Shown here: piece by piece, positions 27,153 through 38,606 of the stretch
How the letters are laid out: every line of letters begins with the position of its first letter
Numbering within the stretch: the first letter of the stretch is position 1
NCBI RefSeq assembly: GCF_000143415.4
Contig: NW_003314265.1
Span: 2,215,451-2,279,450, forward strand
Length of the DNA stretch: 64,000 bases
DNA from: Selaginella moellendorffii
Taxonomy: Eukaryota; Streptophyta; Lycopodiopsida; Selaginellales; Selaginellaceae
Direction: 5' to 3'
Notes under the pieces: model-generated
Seen by the model: the letters and a program-made list of their open reading frames with translations, nothing else
Database searches by the model: none
What the model was told of the DNA's origin: nothing
Position numbers and translations under genes: made by a program

Positions 27153-28141
27153 TCATCTCAAGCGTCGCGAGAGAACGTAGCAATCAGGTGGATCAAGTCG
27201 GATATAATAGTTGAAGATAGTGTCCACAATCTGGAAGTCGAAGTTTTTGTAAAACTCCATGGCTTCGTCGTTGTTCGTTTGTACGTGCAAGTAAACATCG
27301 ACAACGCGCGGGTCTTGTTGGCACAAGCCCAGCACACTTTGGAGGAGCTTTGAGCCTAGATAGAAACTCGCAAATCAAAAAATAAACCAACGAAATAAAC
27401 TTGAATCACCTATTCCCATTCTTCGATAAGATGGAAGAACTCCCAGCGTCATAATGTAGACCCTGATATAAGGGCCTGTTTCTTCAAGCCTACAGGCAAT
27501 GTTGCCAACGCAAGCGTCCTTGTAAAAAGCTGGAAGGCACGAAGAAAACGTAAGAAAGGAGCTTGAATCTGAAAGAAAAGAACTGTGTCGCAAAGGAAGA
27601 AAAATCATGAAGAAGATAAGAAAAACTAGAAAAACTAGAGACTGGAAGAGTGATTTCGCTGGAAAGATACACGATCCCACAATATATCAAGTGTCATTGT
27701 AAAAAGCTGGAAGGCACGAAGAAAACGAAGAAAGGAGCTTGGATCTCAACGAAAAGAACCGTGTCAAAAGAACACGTCTAGCAAAGGAAGAAAAAGTCTT
27801 GCAAGAATGCACGAACCCAGGAAGAAGAAAACACTAGAAAAACTAGAGACTGGAAAATAGAATTCGCTGGAAAGATACACGATCCGACGATATATCTATG
27901 CAAGCAGTGATAGAACACGCAAATGCGATCCATAGACTGATCGATCGACCGAGATCGACTGACCTAGCTTTGTGTAGCTCCCCGCGAGCACGGCATCCCG
28001 GTAGTAAGTGTCCTTGTACTTGACCGGAAAGAGGCACGCATTGAGCCGCTGGAGGCTCTGGCGGAGATCACTGGCGCTCTCGCCATCGCAAATGCGTATA
28101 GTCTCCTCCATTAAAACCAAAATGTTTAGGGCTGGCTCCAT
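27153..28141 (-). CDS. NAA50: N-alpha-acetyltransferase 50 (GNAT family)
   Basis: Acetylates protein N-termini, in complex with or beside NatA. Three exons. Conserved stretches: LNACLFPVKYKDTYYRDAVL, then YKDACVGNIACRLEETG, YIMTLGVLPSYRRMGIGSKL holding the acetyl-CoA loop (RRMGIG), VYLHVQTNNDEAMEFYKNF, and DTIFNYYIRLDPPDCYVLSR at the end. This matches NAA50 through the whole length. Start is set at the first ATG (28141); the second ATG at 28111 (MEETIRICDG) is equally possible. The first intron (about 27530-27965) is unusually long for this locus and carries a tandem duplication. Divergent from the MFP1-like gene, 327 bp between start codons. Confidence 0.93.
27520..27898. repeat. Tandem duplication covering the NAA50 intron 1 acceptor
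   Basis: Segment about 27520-27688 is repeated, with small indels, at about 27697-27898. Both copies start TTGTAAAAAGCTGGAAGGCA and end near GGAAAGATACACGAT. On the gene's strand each copy contains CCTTCCAG followed by CTTTTTACAA, that is the real acceptor plus the first bases of exon 2, so the intron now carries a decoy acceptor. Confidence 0.82.
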
Positions 28142-28468
28142 CGTGTTTGAATAACCTTTATCGTCATCGCTTCATCCAGATAGAAATCTCCACGTGGCTG
28201 GACATTTCGCTGACACGTGGCACCTTGCTTACGAAAAACCTGGACCATGAGAAACAAATGCCAACGTGTGGAAAACTGGAGCCGTACGATGGTACTTTGG
28301 ACGGCCGTGATTCGGTCTTTTACCGTTGTATAACTGCAGGGGTAGAAATTTTATTAGGGCTGACCCATTCCGGGCGATCGGGAATAAGTCTCGCTCCAAT
28401 TTTCTCGTGCGGATGGATCGATCGATCGAGGTATGAGCGGCTGCTGAGAAGTGATTGCGGACGACGAG

Positions 28469-31400
28469 ATGATCGCGGCCATGGCTGGCAACGCATTTGC
28501 GGCATCGTGCCCGTGCTCCACAGTTCACAGGCTCCGGATGTCGGAGTTTCGCAAGGATTACGATGCGCAGAGCTTCGCGATGCCGCCGGGGAGCGCCAGA
28601 TCCAGGAAATCCTTCAGCGTCTCGGCCAAGAGCGAGAGAAGAGGAGCTGCTTCCACAGCGAAATCGGAGGGCAACAGGAGCTTCTCCAGGCGGTCTGTCA
28701 TGGGGCTCGTCGCGTTGGTGTCGCCAGTGCTGCTTATCTCGGGAGGAGCAAAATCCGACGTTCCACACATAGAGGGTCAGTGCTTCTTTTTTCGATTTTC
28801 CTTGACTTTGTTTGCTTTGGGTTCCAGAATCCGAGAAACTGAGGCTCGACATGCTCCAATCCATCGAGAGGAGAATTGCCAGCAGGGCGGAGATATTGGC
28901 AAGCATTGAAACTCCTGCCAGTACCACTGCACCATCTCTCAAGGAGGAAGCTATAGCTAGCGTTTCAAGTGAAGATTTATCAGTCGGCAAGGAAGTGGAG
29001 ACCGTTACCCCTGCTCCATCTGTCAACGAGGAAGCTATAGCTAGCGTTTCGAGCTCTGCCCCTGAAGATTTATCAGTCGGCAAGGAAGTGGAGCGCGTCT
29101 CATCCGATATTGCAGCACTTCCGGAGTTGCAAGTTGCGGCCACTCCTCCGGTTTTATCTTCCTCGGATGAGAAAGTCGTAGAGGCAGTCACAGCTCTCGA
29201 AGAGGTAATCGAAGAACTTGCCGATGCTTGACTCACTGTGTTTAAATTCCAGAAAAGCTCTCCGGAGAGTGGACCGCTAGGATTTTTAAATCTATTCGGT
29301 GTTGTCGGATCGGGAGTTCTTGGTGCGCTATATTGGTTGGAAGGTCAAGCTAAAAAAGCTACGAAGATGGCGTTAGCAGAGGTACATGCTATTTCTATTT
29401 GTGTCACTAGACATGGACACTCATCTGCCGTTGCGACCAGGCCAACTCGAAATTGGAAGAATCACAAGCTGCTATAATCGACATAAAGAGAAAACATCAT
29501 ACGGAGTTGGCTGATCAAAAGTCGGATCTTATGAATAAGCTGACCGGATCAGAAGAAGAACGTGTAGAACTTTGCAACGAAATTACCATCCTCAAGTCGA
29601 ATGCAAAGGAGATGCAGCTAAAGCTGGACAGCCAGAAAAACGTCAATCAGAACCTTGACAAGAAGGTGAAGGCCTACAGAGAAACAATCCAGGCCCTGGA
29701 GAGCAGTGTGCAAGCCGTCGAAGACAAGCTTGTGCAGGAAGAGCAGCGAAGGCAAGGTCTAGAGACCGAAGTCCGGAATGGAGGAGTTCAAATACGAGAG
29801 AGAGAAGAAAAGCTCGTTGGTCTAGAGGCAACCATTAAGGAACAGGAAAACACCGAGCAAGAGCTACGGTCAGACATTTTCACTACGAGAACTGCGTTGG
29901 TCGACGCCGAGGACAGGATACAAAACCTCGTGAAAGAGTTGATCGTATCGCAGTCATGTCTGGAGGAGAGAGGGGACACTGTGCATGATTTGGAGGAACG
30001 TCTCGCGCAGGCAACAGCGAGAGCAGAGCAAGCGCAGCAAAGCTTGGCCAAAGCACAGGAGGAACTGACTGAGCTCCAAGCTGTGAGCAAGGAGCAGCTT
30101 CAAGTTGTAAATGCGGCACTAGCTTCCAAGGAAGGCGAAGTACAGGCAGCAAACTTGGAGCTGGATGCCGCTCGTGCCGAGGCTAAACAATCCGGCCTCG
30201 TCATAGAGAACTTCCAGCAGCAAGTGGAAGAACTGGAGCGAATTGTGGCACGGGAGCACGAGTCAGTGCAAAAGTTGACAGAAGATCTGAACTCCGCAGT
30301 CAATAGCCTTCGAGCGAAGACGAACGAGGCGTCGGCACTGGGCGCCGAGCTGACGTCCTACCAGAAGGAAATAGAGTCCCTGAGGAAGCAAAAGGAGGAG
30401 AGCAAGGCGATGACGGAGACAAAGCTGAAATCGCTGCGAGAGTCACTGCAAGCAGAGCAACTGGTGACGAGCCAGATGAAGCAGGAGCTGGACAACACGC
30501 GGACGAGCTTCCAGGCGTCGTCGATGGAGGTGAAGTCCCTGAGCGAGAAGCTGAAAGAAACGTTCCTGGTGAACAAGAAGGTGCAAGAGGAGCTGGAAGA
30601 CGTCCGCCAGACGGCCGACGGCACCCTGGCTCTTCTAAACGACGAGAAGAAGAAGGTGGCACTGGCGGAGCAGCAGTACATGGAGACGCAAAAGGCTCTG
30701 GCCAGGGAGGAGCTACTCGTCCAGAGCTTGAGGTCCGAGTTCTCCAAGGCCATGGACGCCATGAACGACCTCCGCAAGCACCTCAACGCTCTGTCCAAGG
30801 ACTTGCAAGACGCAAACGTCAAGGTGGCGTCGCTGGAGACGGAGAAGGCCATCCTCCAGGACGCACTCGCCAAGGAGACGAAGGTGGCCAGGAAGTTCAA
30901 GGACAAGGCGAGCTTCGCGGAGGGGGAGCTTACAAAGGTGGTGCGAGAGCGAGAAGGCTCGGTCTCCAAGGCTCGGAAGCTCGAGGACGAGCTCTCGGCG
31001 GCGGAGAGCGAGATGGGGAAGCTCAAGCAGCAGATGGTCGTGATGGGGACCGTCATCGACTCGGCCGAGACGAGGATGGGAAGCATCCACCAGGTAAATG
31101 CCGAGGTAGCCTCTCTGGCTAGAAAGTTTGAGGGCGTCGTCTCATCTAATGTGGAACAAAAACAAACACTCAAGCGTCAGGTACTCAAGCCGCTCGTCCG
31201 TCGCTAACATAAGTTTTCTTCTCTCCTTCTCGAGAACCAGATGGATAAATTGAAGGAGCAGTCCAAGGCAGCGTCTGATATCACCAGAGAGCTCAAGAAC
31301 ATGAAGAGGCTGCTCAATCACTTCCAACAGGTAAGTGGTTCTAAGTTACTCTTCCAAGTTTGTTCTTGAGGTAAGTGGTTCTAAGTTTCTTAATGCTTTT

Positions 31401-31685
31401 CTTTGAGTTTTTCATTTTTGAGCTAATTGGTTCTAAGTTAGCTTCTTAGAGTTTTTTTTTTTTTTGGTTTTTCATACTTGAGCTAAGTGGTCTAAGTTAC
31501 TCTTCCAAGTTTCTTCTTGAGCCCTTAGCGTTGTTTTTAATTCTCGAGAGTTTCACTAACAACCTTTGTTTCGATTTGTTCTTTCGCAGAATCTAAATGA
31601 AGCGGAGCTCGATCGAGTAGAAGCTGAGGCTGCGTTGCAAGCGGCCGTGCAGAGAAACATGGTGACAGTGTCGGAAGAAGCTTAA
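28469..31685 (+). CDS. MFP1-like (MAR-binding filament-like) long coiled-coil protein
   Basis: The N-terminal ~100 residues are Ser/Arg rich and contain RRSVMGLVALVSPVLLISGG, a twin-arginine-like/hydrophobic segment as in thylakoid-imported proteins. A Ser/Glu-rich spacer with an internal duplication follows, then a second hydrophobic helix (LFGVVGSGVLGALYWLEG), and then more than 600 residues of unbroken coiled coil from KSDLMNKLTGSEEERVELCN onward. The last two exons (start MDKLKEQSKAASDI, end MVTVSEEA) extend the coil. This order matches plant MFP1, a thylakoid-associated nucleoid-binding protein now also linked to starch granule initiation. If the intron at 31180 is not removed, the frame ends at 31207. 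An earlier and a later ATG (28469, 28481) are both plausible starts. Confidence 0.82.
28940..29093 (+). repeat. In-frame internal duplication in the MFP1-like gene
   Basis: About 61-70 bp present twice (28940-29000 and 29024-29093), encoding EEAIASVSS followed by EDLSVGKEVE in both copies. The second copy has a three-codon insert. It enlarges the acidic spacer between the two hydrophobic segments without breaking the frame. Confidence 0.85.
31331..31520 (+). repeat. Short tandem repeats inside a MFP1-like intron, including a copied splice donor
   Basis: Degenerate units of about 40-60 bp built on GTAAGTGGTTCTAAGTTACT and CCAAGTTTGTTCTTGAG occur about four times. The first unit is the real exon-intron junction (CAG|GTAAGTGG); the second copies it as GAG|GTAAGTGG 40 bp downstream. 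A T-run of about 14 lies at about 31451. Confidence 0.7.
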
Positions 31686-31848
31686 AACAGGAAGATCTTC
31701 CAACGTGTATAGTAAAACTTGCTTACTTTATAGAATATTCTGTTACAAGAATCTGCCGTCAGTGCAGGAATATACCGTTGTTTGAATGAGGGCAAAGACC
31801 AGTGAGTCATATTGTTTTTTCTTCTTGTGCGCTTGGCGGGCGAGAGCT

Positions 31849-33042
31849 ATGGAAATCCCCGAGAATCTCAAGGAGCGATTCACTGCGATGGGGAGCAAGC
31901 TCAAGATCGGCGGCGCCGAGGTCGGCCGCAAGGTCTCGGCGCAGATGACCGTGGTGGGAGGTAGGGTCAAGGAGCTGTTCCAGCCGCCATCGCCGAGCGA
32001 GCGGATGATCGAGGAGGCGACGGCCGCGAACCTGCGATCGCCGGACTGGGGGAGGTTCATGGAAATCTGCGACATGCTTGGCGATGGCCGGGTCTCCGGG
32101 CAGGACGTGGCGCGCGGGATCAAGAAGAGGATCGCGAACAAGAATGCGGGCGTTCAGCTGCTGGCGCTGGCGCTGCTGGAGGCGTGCGTCAAGAACCACG
32201 AGAAGATGTTCTCAGAGATTGCGTCGGAGAGGATTCTGGACGACATGGTGAGGATGGCCGAGGATCCACAGGCGTGGCCGCGCTGCCGGGACAAGGCGCT
32301 GGCGATGATCGAGGCCTGGGGTGAGGCTACCGAGGAGCTTGGCTACTTGCCCGTCTACGAGGAGACTTACAAGGTAAGAGAAGGAAAGAGCTTTTATTTT
32401 CTAGAGCTCGGTTGCTTAGTTTTAACTTCTTTTCCAGAGCATGAGAGCACGGGGAGTGAGATTTCCTGGCCGCGACCCTTCGAGCTTGTCTCCCATCTTT
32501 ACGCCCAAATCGTCACCTTCGGCTCCTTCTCTGCCGGATAGCGCGAGTGGTTTCTCCGGGGCTAGCGTGATCAACATGGGACGTCTTTCGGACAGTGCCA
32601 CTTTGGACGTTGCCAAGAACAGCGTCGAAGTTCTCTCAAACGTACTAACATCCTCCAATCAGCACCAGGATGTTTCCAAAGTGAGTGTTTCCAAAGCCTT
32701 TTCGTTTGGTTTTTATATTATGCCTTCTCCTGGATGTTCCAGGACGAGCTTACCATGTCTTTGGTCGAGCAATGCAAGCAAGCGCAGCGTAGAGTGCAGC
32801 AAGTAGCTCAAAGAGCTGGCGAGGGCGACCCCATACTCTTCCAGGCACTGGCCGTGAACGACGAGCTAGACCAGGTTCTTGAGAAGTTTAGCGAGTTCTG
32901 TGTCTCGTCCTCTTCGTCGCAGCAAAGCAAGCCAGCGGAACCGGCTCTCGTGACAGCCTTCGTCCAGGAAGATCAGAGCTATGACCCGCTATCAGATCTC
33001 GACGAAGAAGAGGAAGTGGCAAAGGCGCACCGAAAGGTGTGA
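31849..33042 (+). CDS. TOM1-like (TOL) VHS-GAT ubiquitin-binding protein
   Basis: ESCRT-0-like adaptor that recognises ubiquitinated plasma-membrane cargo for vacuolar sorting in plants. VHS domain about residues 45-170: MIEEATAANLRSPDWGRFME, KNAGVQLLALALLEACVKN and WGEATEELGYLPVYEETYK. After an intron comes a Ser/Pro-rich linker (FTPKSSPSAPSLPDS), then a GAT domain (ELTMSLVEQCKQAQRRVQQV and ILFQALAVNDELDQVLEKF). The tail is short and ends in an acidic stretch (YDPLSDLDEEEE) and AHRKV, much shorter than the long Gln/Pro tails of larger TOLs. The stop codon is 10 bp from the stop of the convergent cystinosin gene. Confidence 0.9.
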
Positions 33043-33052
33043 TGAAAGATTA

Positions 33053-34404
33053 TCATCGTGGTTTCATATTGCTCCCTCTTTTTGTAGGAACCGAACGATC
33101 ATATATACAATCGCCGCTAAAGAGACTTCGCAGCCATTCTTTCTCACGGATTTTTGGGATGCTCTTCGCTGGTCTTGGCCTGCTCTGGATCGTTCTCCAG
33201 GGCTTCGTAGGTGTTAGCGGGATTCTCCTCGACCTTGTCAGCTTCGTAGTAGAGGAAGTAGTGCTGGAAGACGAAGAGAATGTCGAAGGCGATACTTTCC
33301 TACAGAGAACGCGAAAGATTAGAATCACAGTACCGAGAGCAAACATACCAGCGAGAGTCCCAGTTTGCCAACGTTCCCGGAGAAGTTCTCGGTGGAGTCT
33401 GCGATTGGAGAGCCAGATCTTTAAACGAGAACGAAAACTGGAAAGGCTTACGTTGGTCGATGGATTGCACGGCCATCTGGAGAATGTTGGCGATTCCACC
33501 CGACAAGTCCAGGAGAATGTTTCCTATGCTCCAGCCAACGGTGCTCTTCCTCCTGAAGTTCATCCAGGCCTGAGTTTTAATCGCATGAAAACGGTGTTGT
33601 TAACACTCTGTGTGATGTGATTTGCAGGGAAGTTTACCTGAGGGATGTACTTGATCGCTGTCATCACCAGTTGTATGATGCTGCGCAAGGATTTTTCATG
33701 CCAAGAATGTTCACAGAAAGAGAATTGGATCTTACTTGAAAACTTGGACGAGCCACAGCCAGCGGCCGCTGGGAAATGCTACGATGAGACAGATCAATCC
33801 GGCTAGCCAAGCTCCCAGGGACACCAAAGCTCCGGCCTTGGACACCCTTTGTCCTCCTCTCTAAAGCGACACAAACGTAAGCTTGTCACCTTCTTCTTCT
33901 TTCTTACCTCATACAGGAAAACTTGCAGGATAGTGAATCCTGTGAGGAGCACGGCATGGATCGAGAAAGCAACGTCGTTTGGAGCAACTGGAATCATCTG
34001 GAAGGTGAAAAAACGGAAAAAACGATTCAGTGTTCTTCGTCTGTTGCTCAATTACGCACCTCATCAGCGCCATACTTGTCGTGGTACTGCCTTTGGACGA
34101 CAGGGCTGAAGAAGACGGCGGCGTTGTAGATGAGATACGAGGAATGCTTGGTGAAGTTGAGCAACAGGAAATCGAAGTTGAGCCCCACGACGCTGCAAGC
34201 AATCGAAAACTAGCTCGAGAAAAGGAAGCAAAAAACGCAAAGGGGAGGGAGCGAGGAAGTATTCTTCCCGCGATCGAATGCGTACCTCTTTCGCCGGAAA
34301 TTGAGCAGCACTTGCGGATAGAAGCTGATCGACCACACCGTGAATGCAAACCATCCGAGAATTTGATAGATCACGGCCAAGGCGCTGGAATGCCAAGACG
34401 CCAT
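33053..34404 (-). CDS. Cystinosin-like PQ-loop transporter, copy A
   Basis: Seven-helix PQ-loop protein; the animal homologue exports cystine from lysosomes with protons, and the plant form is expected in the vacuole or endomembranes. Eight exons. First PQ loop in [17 protein letters not shown], second in [20 protein letters not shown]. Family stretches: [37 protein letters not shown] and [18 protein letters not shown], then [19 protein letters not shown]. After that the tail [16 protein letters not shown] is followed by ~45 basic residues ending NMKPR. Prolines and glutamines of both PQ loops are intact. All splices are GT-AG and phase-compatible. Confidence 0.92.
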
Positions 34405-35245
34405 TCTTTCTCCCTCGACAACCCCTAATCAACTTCACGAATCTTATGTACACCCCCGAGGTTCCTTGTACCTGGCCCAAAACCCAGGGGGACAATCCTA
34501 GCCGTTCGATAATCTGAAATGAATTGGCATTAATTTGTTTGAAAATTTCACGACACATTTGAATGATGGCTGCTCGTACCAAGAGATCTAGCTACTTTGG
34601 GACTTTGTTTTAAAACTTTTCTCAGCTTATATCTATCTATCTATATTTTGTTTTGGTAGTCTTGTGGTGCCCAACAACAAAGCATGAGACTATGCAAACA
34701 AATTTGCAAGTTTGTTGTATGTACCTTGGATCCTCTTGAAGTTCGTGTCTTCACGTCCATATGCTTAGAACCTAGCCAAAGCCTGTTTGATGCCACTGTA
34801 ACTACTAGAGTGAGTAAACTCCATACCCTCAATTTGTGTGAAGCCTCTAGTGACCAGTCTCGCTTTGAAACGCACGACCTCACCACCTGGACCCAGCTTC
34901 ATGCACAAGATCAGCTTCAAGGATACCACATGATGTGGACGAAACCATGTCTGATTGTGGTGATTGTGATGAGCTTGATTAACAGCTGCCAGGCTACTGC
35001 CAGCTATTATGCTGCTTGAGGAGACGTCTTAGCTTCAAGGATTGTGGAAGGAAGCTGTTTCTTAGCAGCAGTAAACATGGCTTGACGAGGATTAAAACTC
35101 GTATCTGTGTCTTCTCAACAAGCTCTTGATAATACTCTGTTCCCCTAGATATATATAAAACCAGGAACACCTAACACGCTCAGGAGCAGGAGGATCTAGT
35201 ATCACTGGTGCACCACAGCTAGCTCGTTGTAAATCACCATCCACT
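34405..35245. other. Intergenic sequence leading into the repeat island
   Basis: The first ~30 bp still match the sequence upstream of cystinosin copy B. Beyond that, no gene is supported. A 111-codon open frame (34684-35019) has no recognisable family and probably belongs to transposon debris. A TATA-like stretch ATATATATAAAACC is at about 35150, perhaps from an old LTR, but I could not find a matching second LTR. A short (TATC)n tract lies at about 34628-34645. Confidence 0.4.
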
Positions 35246-35960
35246 TTAGTTGGGAGAAGGGTTTAGGGGCACTCTGAGTGAAGAAGTTGTTGATTGTATG
35301 CTCTCCCCTGAAGAGTCAGTAGCTGAATACTCTACCCTGAAGTTGAAGCACCACGAGAATTCTGCTGAAGAGACACCTGCCAAAACTAGAAACTCTTTGT
35401 CTTCATCCTTCCAAGGAGTCAGAGGCATAGATGCTGGAATGCCTGGAGGTTCTCTAGCTGGAGGTAACACAGCTTTGTCGTGAAGTTGAGAGTACATGTG
35501 ATTCTCATGAAACACCACATGTATGCTAACCAGCTCAATCCAGCAATCCAAGTCCAGCAATTGATAAGTTTTATAAATGTCATCATAGCTGATGAAGACA
35601 CTGGACTTCACATCCAATTTATGCCTCTCGTCTGGGATATGAGCAACAGCCAAATCTACGAAGTTATTTCCCCATGCCTGTTCAAGTACTATGGTTAACA
35701 TCTTATTTAGGACATACACTTCTGTAACCACAGTACAATCCCAAAAGCTTGGTAGGAGAGATGAGTCATAGCTGTCATAGCAGTTGAAGCCTTCAACCAC
35801 CCCGTTCATCCAAGGAGTATATGGGACTGTGACTTATCTCTGGATTCCTACTTTCTCACATAACACTGCAAAAGCTCTAGAAGTGTATTCGCCACCCCAT
35901 CATCAATAAAAACCTTTTCTTTTGACATGAAACAATCTACAAACATCATTTAAGCCATCT
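35246..35960 (-). mobile_element. Decayed Ty1/copia integrase fragment
   Basis: Minus-strand sequence contains the copia integrase pattern GEYTSRAF, then VPYTPWMNGVVE, then AHIPDERHKLDVKSSVFIS and YKTYQLLDLD, which correspond to the conserved end of the catalytic core and the region after it. The frame is broken (the upstream part needs a frameshift and contains a stop), and no reverse transcriptase or paired LTR was found. A dead fragment. Confidence 0.7.
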
Positions 35961-36019
35961 GAATAAAAGGTGATTAATCTTGTGTCAAGCCAAATATCTA
36001 TTGCTCCCCCTTGGTGTCT

Positions 36020-37970
36020 TAGCTCCAGCGATCCAGGCATAAAATCTTGGGGTCAAGATATTGGCTTCTAGTGGCTTAAACCAAAGGAAGACACCAGATA
36101 CTTAGGGATTCAGGTTGGAACAAGATTCAGCACAACACTTCAGGATGACACCCTGCTCCGGAAGATACAAACATCAATACAGAAATGGGCTTCTAAGATA
36201 CTTGGTTTGCCAACGAGAGTGGCTGTGGCCAGGAGTGTCATCTTGCCCAATATTTGGTACCACCTCTTGATCTGGCCAGTTCTTGAACACACTCTTAAAA
36301 AGGTATGCACAATGGTACATAAATATGTGTTGCAGGGTGTGCCACAGGGCGAATCATGGCAAAGGTTGTGTGGCAGTCCATAGCACGCCCAAGAGTGTTA
36401 GGAGGACTTGGAATTATCAACCCGAGTGACATGGCAAAGGCATTACAATACAAGATTCTCTTACTGGGCCTCCAACCAGGTAACCAACCGTGGAGACTTA
36501 TGTTCAAGCAGAGTTTGCTTGCAATCCAACCTAGGCATAACATTGTGAGATAGTGGGCAGAAGATCCACATTGGTTATTTGCTAAAGGGCCAAAGCAAGT
36601 AGTCAAAAGAGGCATATTGGTCCAAAGGATTCTCAGGCTGTGGTGTGAGTTTCTAGTTAGCTGAGAGCTACTAAAGGACTCTCAAGCAATTGATGGGAAT
36701 GTTAGACAAGGATGTGAGGAAGACAATAAAGTGCATATAAGTCTTCAATCTAGAGTAGTCGAGGAAAGTTCATCTAGACCTTTTTTGCATCATTAGCACA
36801 GTGAGTGAAGCAAAGAGGGGGCAGTTTTGGCCCAGCTAAGGCCTCAAACTTGGAGATTTTGTAGCATTGCAATGCAATGCTGAACTGGACGGGGAGTGAG
36901 TTAGATTAGGAGCCTGGATATGGGCATTCACAGCACTTACACTAGCATAAGACAATGGAGATGTGGAGGTATGGTTTGTAGTATCTTCTGAACAGAATGT
37001 AGGTCATCCCTTTTGTGTTGTGAGAGGCAATATGCTGTTGCCAGACGGGGACAAATAGGCCATGTTAATGGTGATGGATGATAAAGGGTAGGATTTTAGT
37101 AGTACAATAGGCCCCAAAGCAATTGGTAGTGGTTCAGTCAAAGGCCATAGTCGAGGGGGATGACACCCTTAGTTGGTAGTGACAGCAGTTCATTGAGGAT
37201 TTGAATTTGGATATTGTAGTATGGAAATGTGGCATGAGGAGTTTCTTCTCATTTGAAGTCAAGGAAGTGCAAGATGGCCTCTTGACAAGTAGGGAGGAAG
37301 CTCGTGGGGAGATCCCCAATCTTTGGAGGAGGTGGATCGAGCAAGGAGTTAAGGCAAATTAAGTGGTGGGCAATACACCTGCTTTTTGGAAACTACTCGT
37401 ACAACAGAAAGTCAAGGCCACCTCTTGGTTGGTAGCAAACAATGGGTTGCCAATGGGCCAACAATTCCAGGAGGAAGCATGCTAATGATACAAGGAGTGT
37501 GGCAAACTAGAGATGATACAACACATTTTGTGGGACTACAATATGGCAAGAGAGGTATAACGTCAAATTCTCAAAGTGTCACAAGAATTAGGAGATGTTC
37601 TAGAGTTTCAAACTCGGAGTGGGGACGTTCTCCATTGGTTTGAAGGAGCTTGAGGTCCGGCCACTAGTTCAGTGTGGAGACATATTCAACATTGAGGTCG
37701 ACATGGATGGAGCATGCAAGTTTGGTGGGACATGATAGGGGTTGAAGTTGGTATATCCGTATGGGAGGCAATGGGCCACAAGTGTTAGTTTATTTGGAGA
37801 GCCACAAGGGTGCAAGCACTTTGGGAGGGAGGCACAGAACCATTATCACTTCGATAGACAATTGTCGCAAATATGACTTTAGGTATTGAAAGTTACTTGT
37901 CGGCTAGTCCTTACGGACACTCTTTTCTTACTGCCACGATGGCAAAAAGTCGGTATTGCTAGTTCCCTTT
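36020..37970 (+). mobile_element. Decayed LINE (non-LTR retrotransposon) ORF2 3' part
   Basis: Three separated but collinear pieces on the plus strand. First, about 36080-36300, TRYLGIQVGTRF and WASKILGLPTRVAVARSVIL, the end of the reverse-transcriptase region. Second, about 36355-36550, WQSIARPRVLGGLGIINPSD, the typical GGLGI segment. Third, about 37500-37650, CGKLEMIQHILWDYNMAREV, the zinc-binding zf-RVT box, followed near 37780 by FIWRATRVQALWEGG. Multiple stops and frame changes show that it is long dead. The 5' part and the endonuclease are absent. No clear poly-A tail or target duplication was seen. Confidence 0.75.
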
Positions 37971-38606
37971 ATCAACCCCTCTTGTTCAAGTGTTAGTAAA
38001 CAAGGTTTAGCATCTGTACTTAGCCAAATGGACATAAGGTAGGAACTCCTATATATTTCTAGCTTAGCATACTTGGCCTGGCTCTTAGTTCTCTTTTGCT
38101 TTGTTTTGCACTGGCTTAACAAGAACCCTCGCGTATTGAGATTAGTCCCTCAATATCGTTGGATGATAGCTTACTGTGTCTGCTAAACACCCTCGCTATC
38201 ATGCCCTTTGTGTTAGTCTTATTTCGGTCCCAAATGCTATTTATAGAAAGTGTCTAGATTTGCTCATTGGGTATATCTATGGAATGTAGAGATTGTCTTG
38301 AACACAATAGTGTTCGTCCCATGTCCAAATTCACAATCTAGTGCTATTCCATATTTAGTAAGTTTCGAGCTTGTCTTAGAAACTAACTCCTGATACTAAG
38401 AGAGGCTTGGGGTGAAAGCCCAAAGCGTGTGTTCCTCAAAAGCGAGGGGGGGGTAATGGCAGTTCCAAATGTATAGTAGGGATAGTGGGTAGGTTAGACA
38501 TGGCCGACCAACCTAAGGCATAGTCTAGCTCCCACTTGCGTGTTTGTCTGTAAGCTCCTGAATTTGAACTTCCCGGTAAGTCAGTAATATTCAAACCCAA
38601 GGACAC
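37971..38606. other. Unassigned repeat-island sequence before the LTR element
   Basis: About 640 bp with no coding signal. It may be the 3' untranslated part of the LINE or another unrecognised repeat. It ends in GACAC directly before the LTR, which may be the left target-site copy. Confidence 0.4.

Noticed and set aside
34684-35019. 111-codon plus-strand frame with a hydrophobic end
   Set aside because: Lies in the repeat island, no family features and no promoter or splicing context.
35150-35240. TATA-like stretch followed by GTATCACTGG, considered as an LTR end plus primer site for the copia fragment
   Set aside because: Orientation is opposite to the integrase fragment, the primer match is poor and no second LTR was found.
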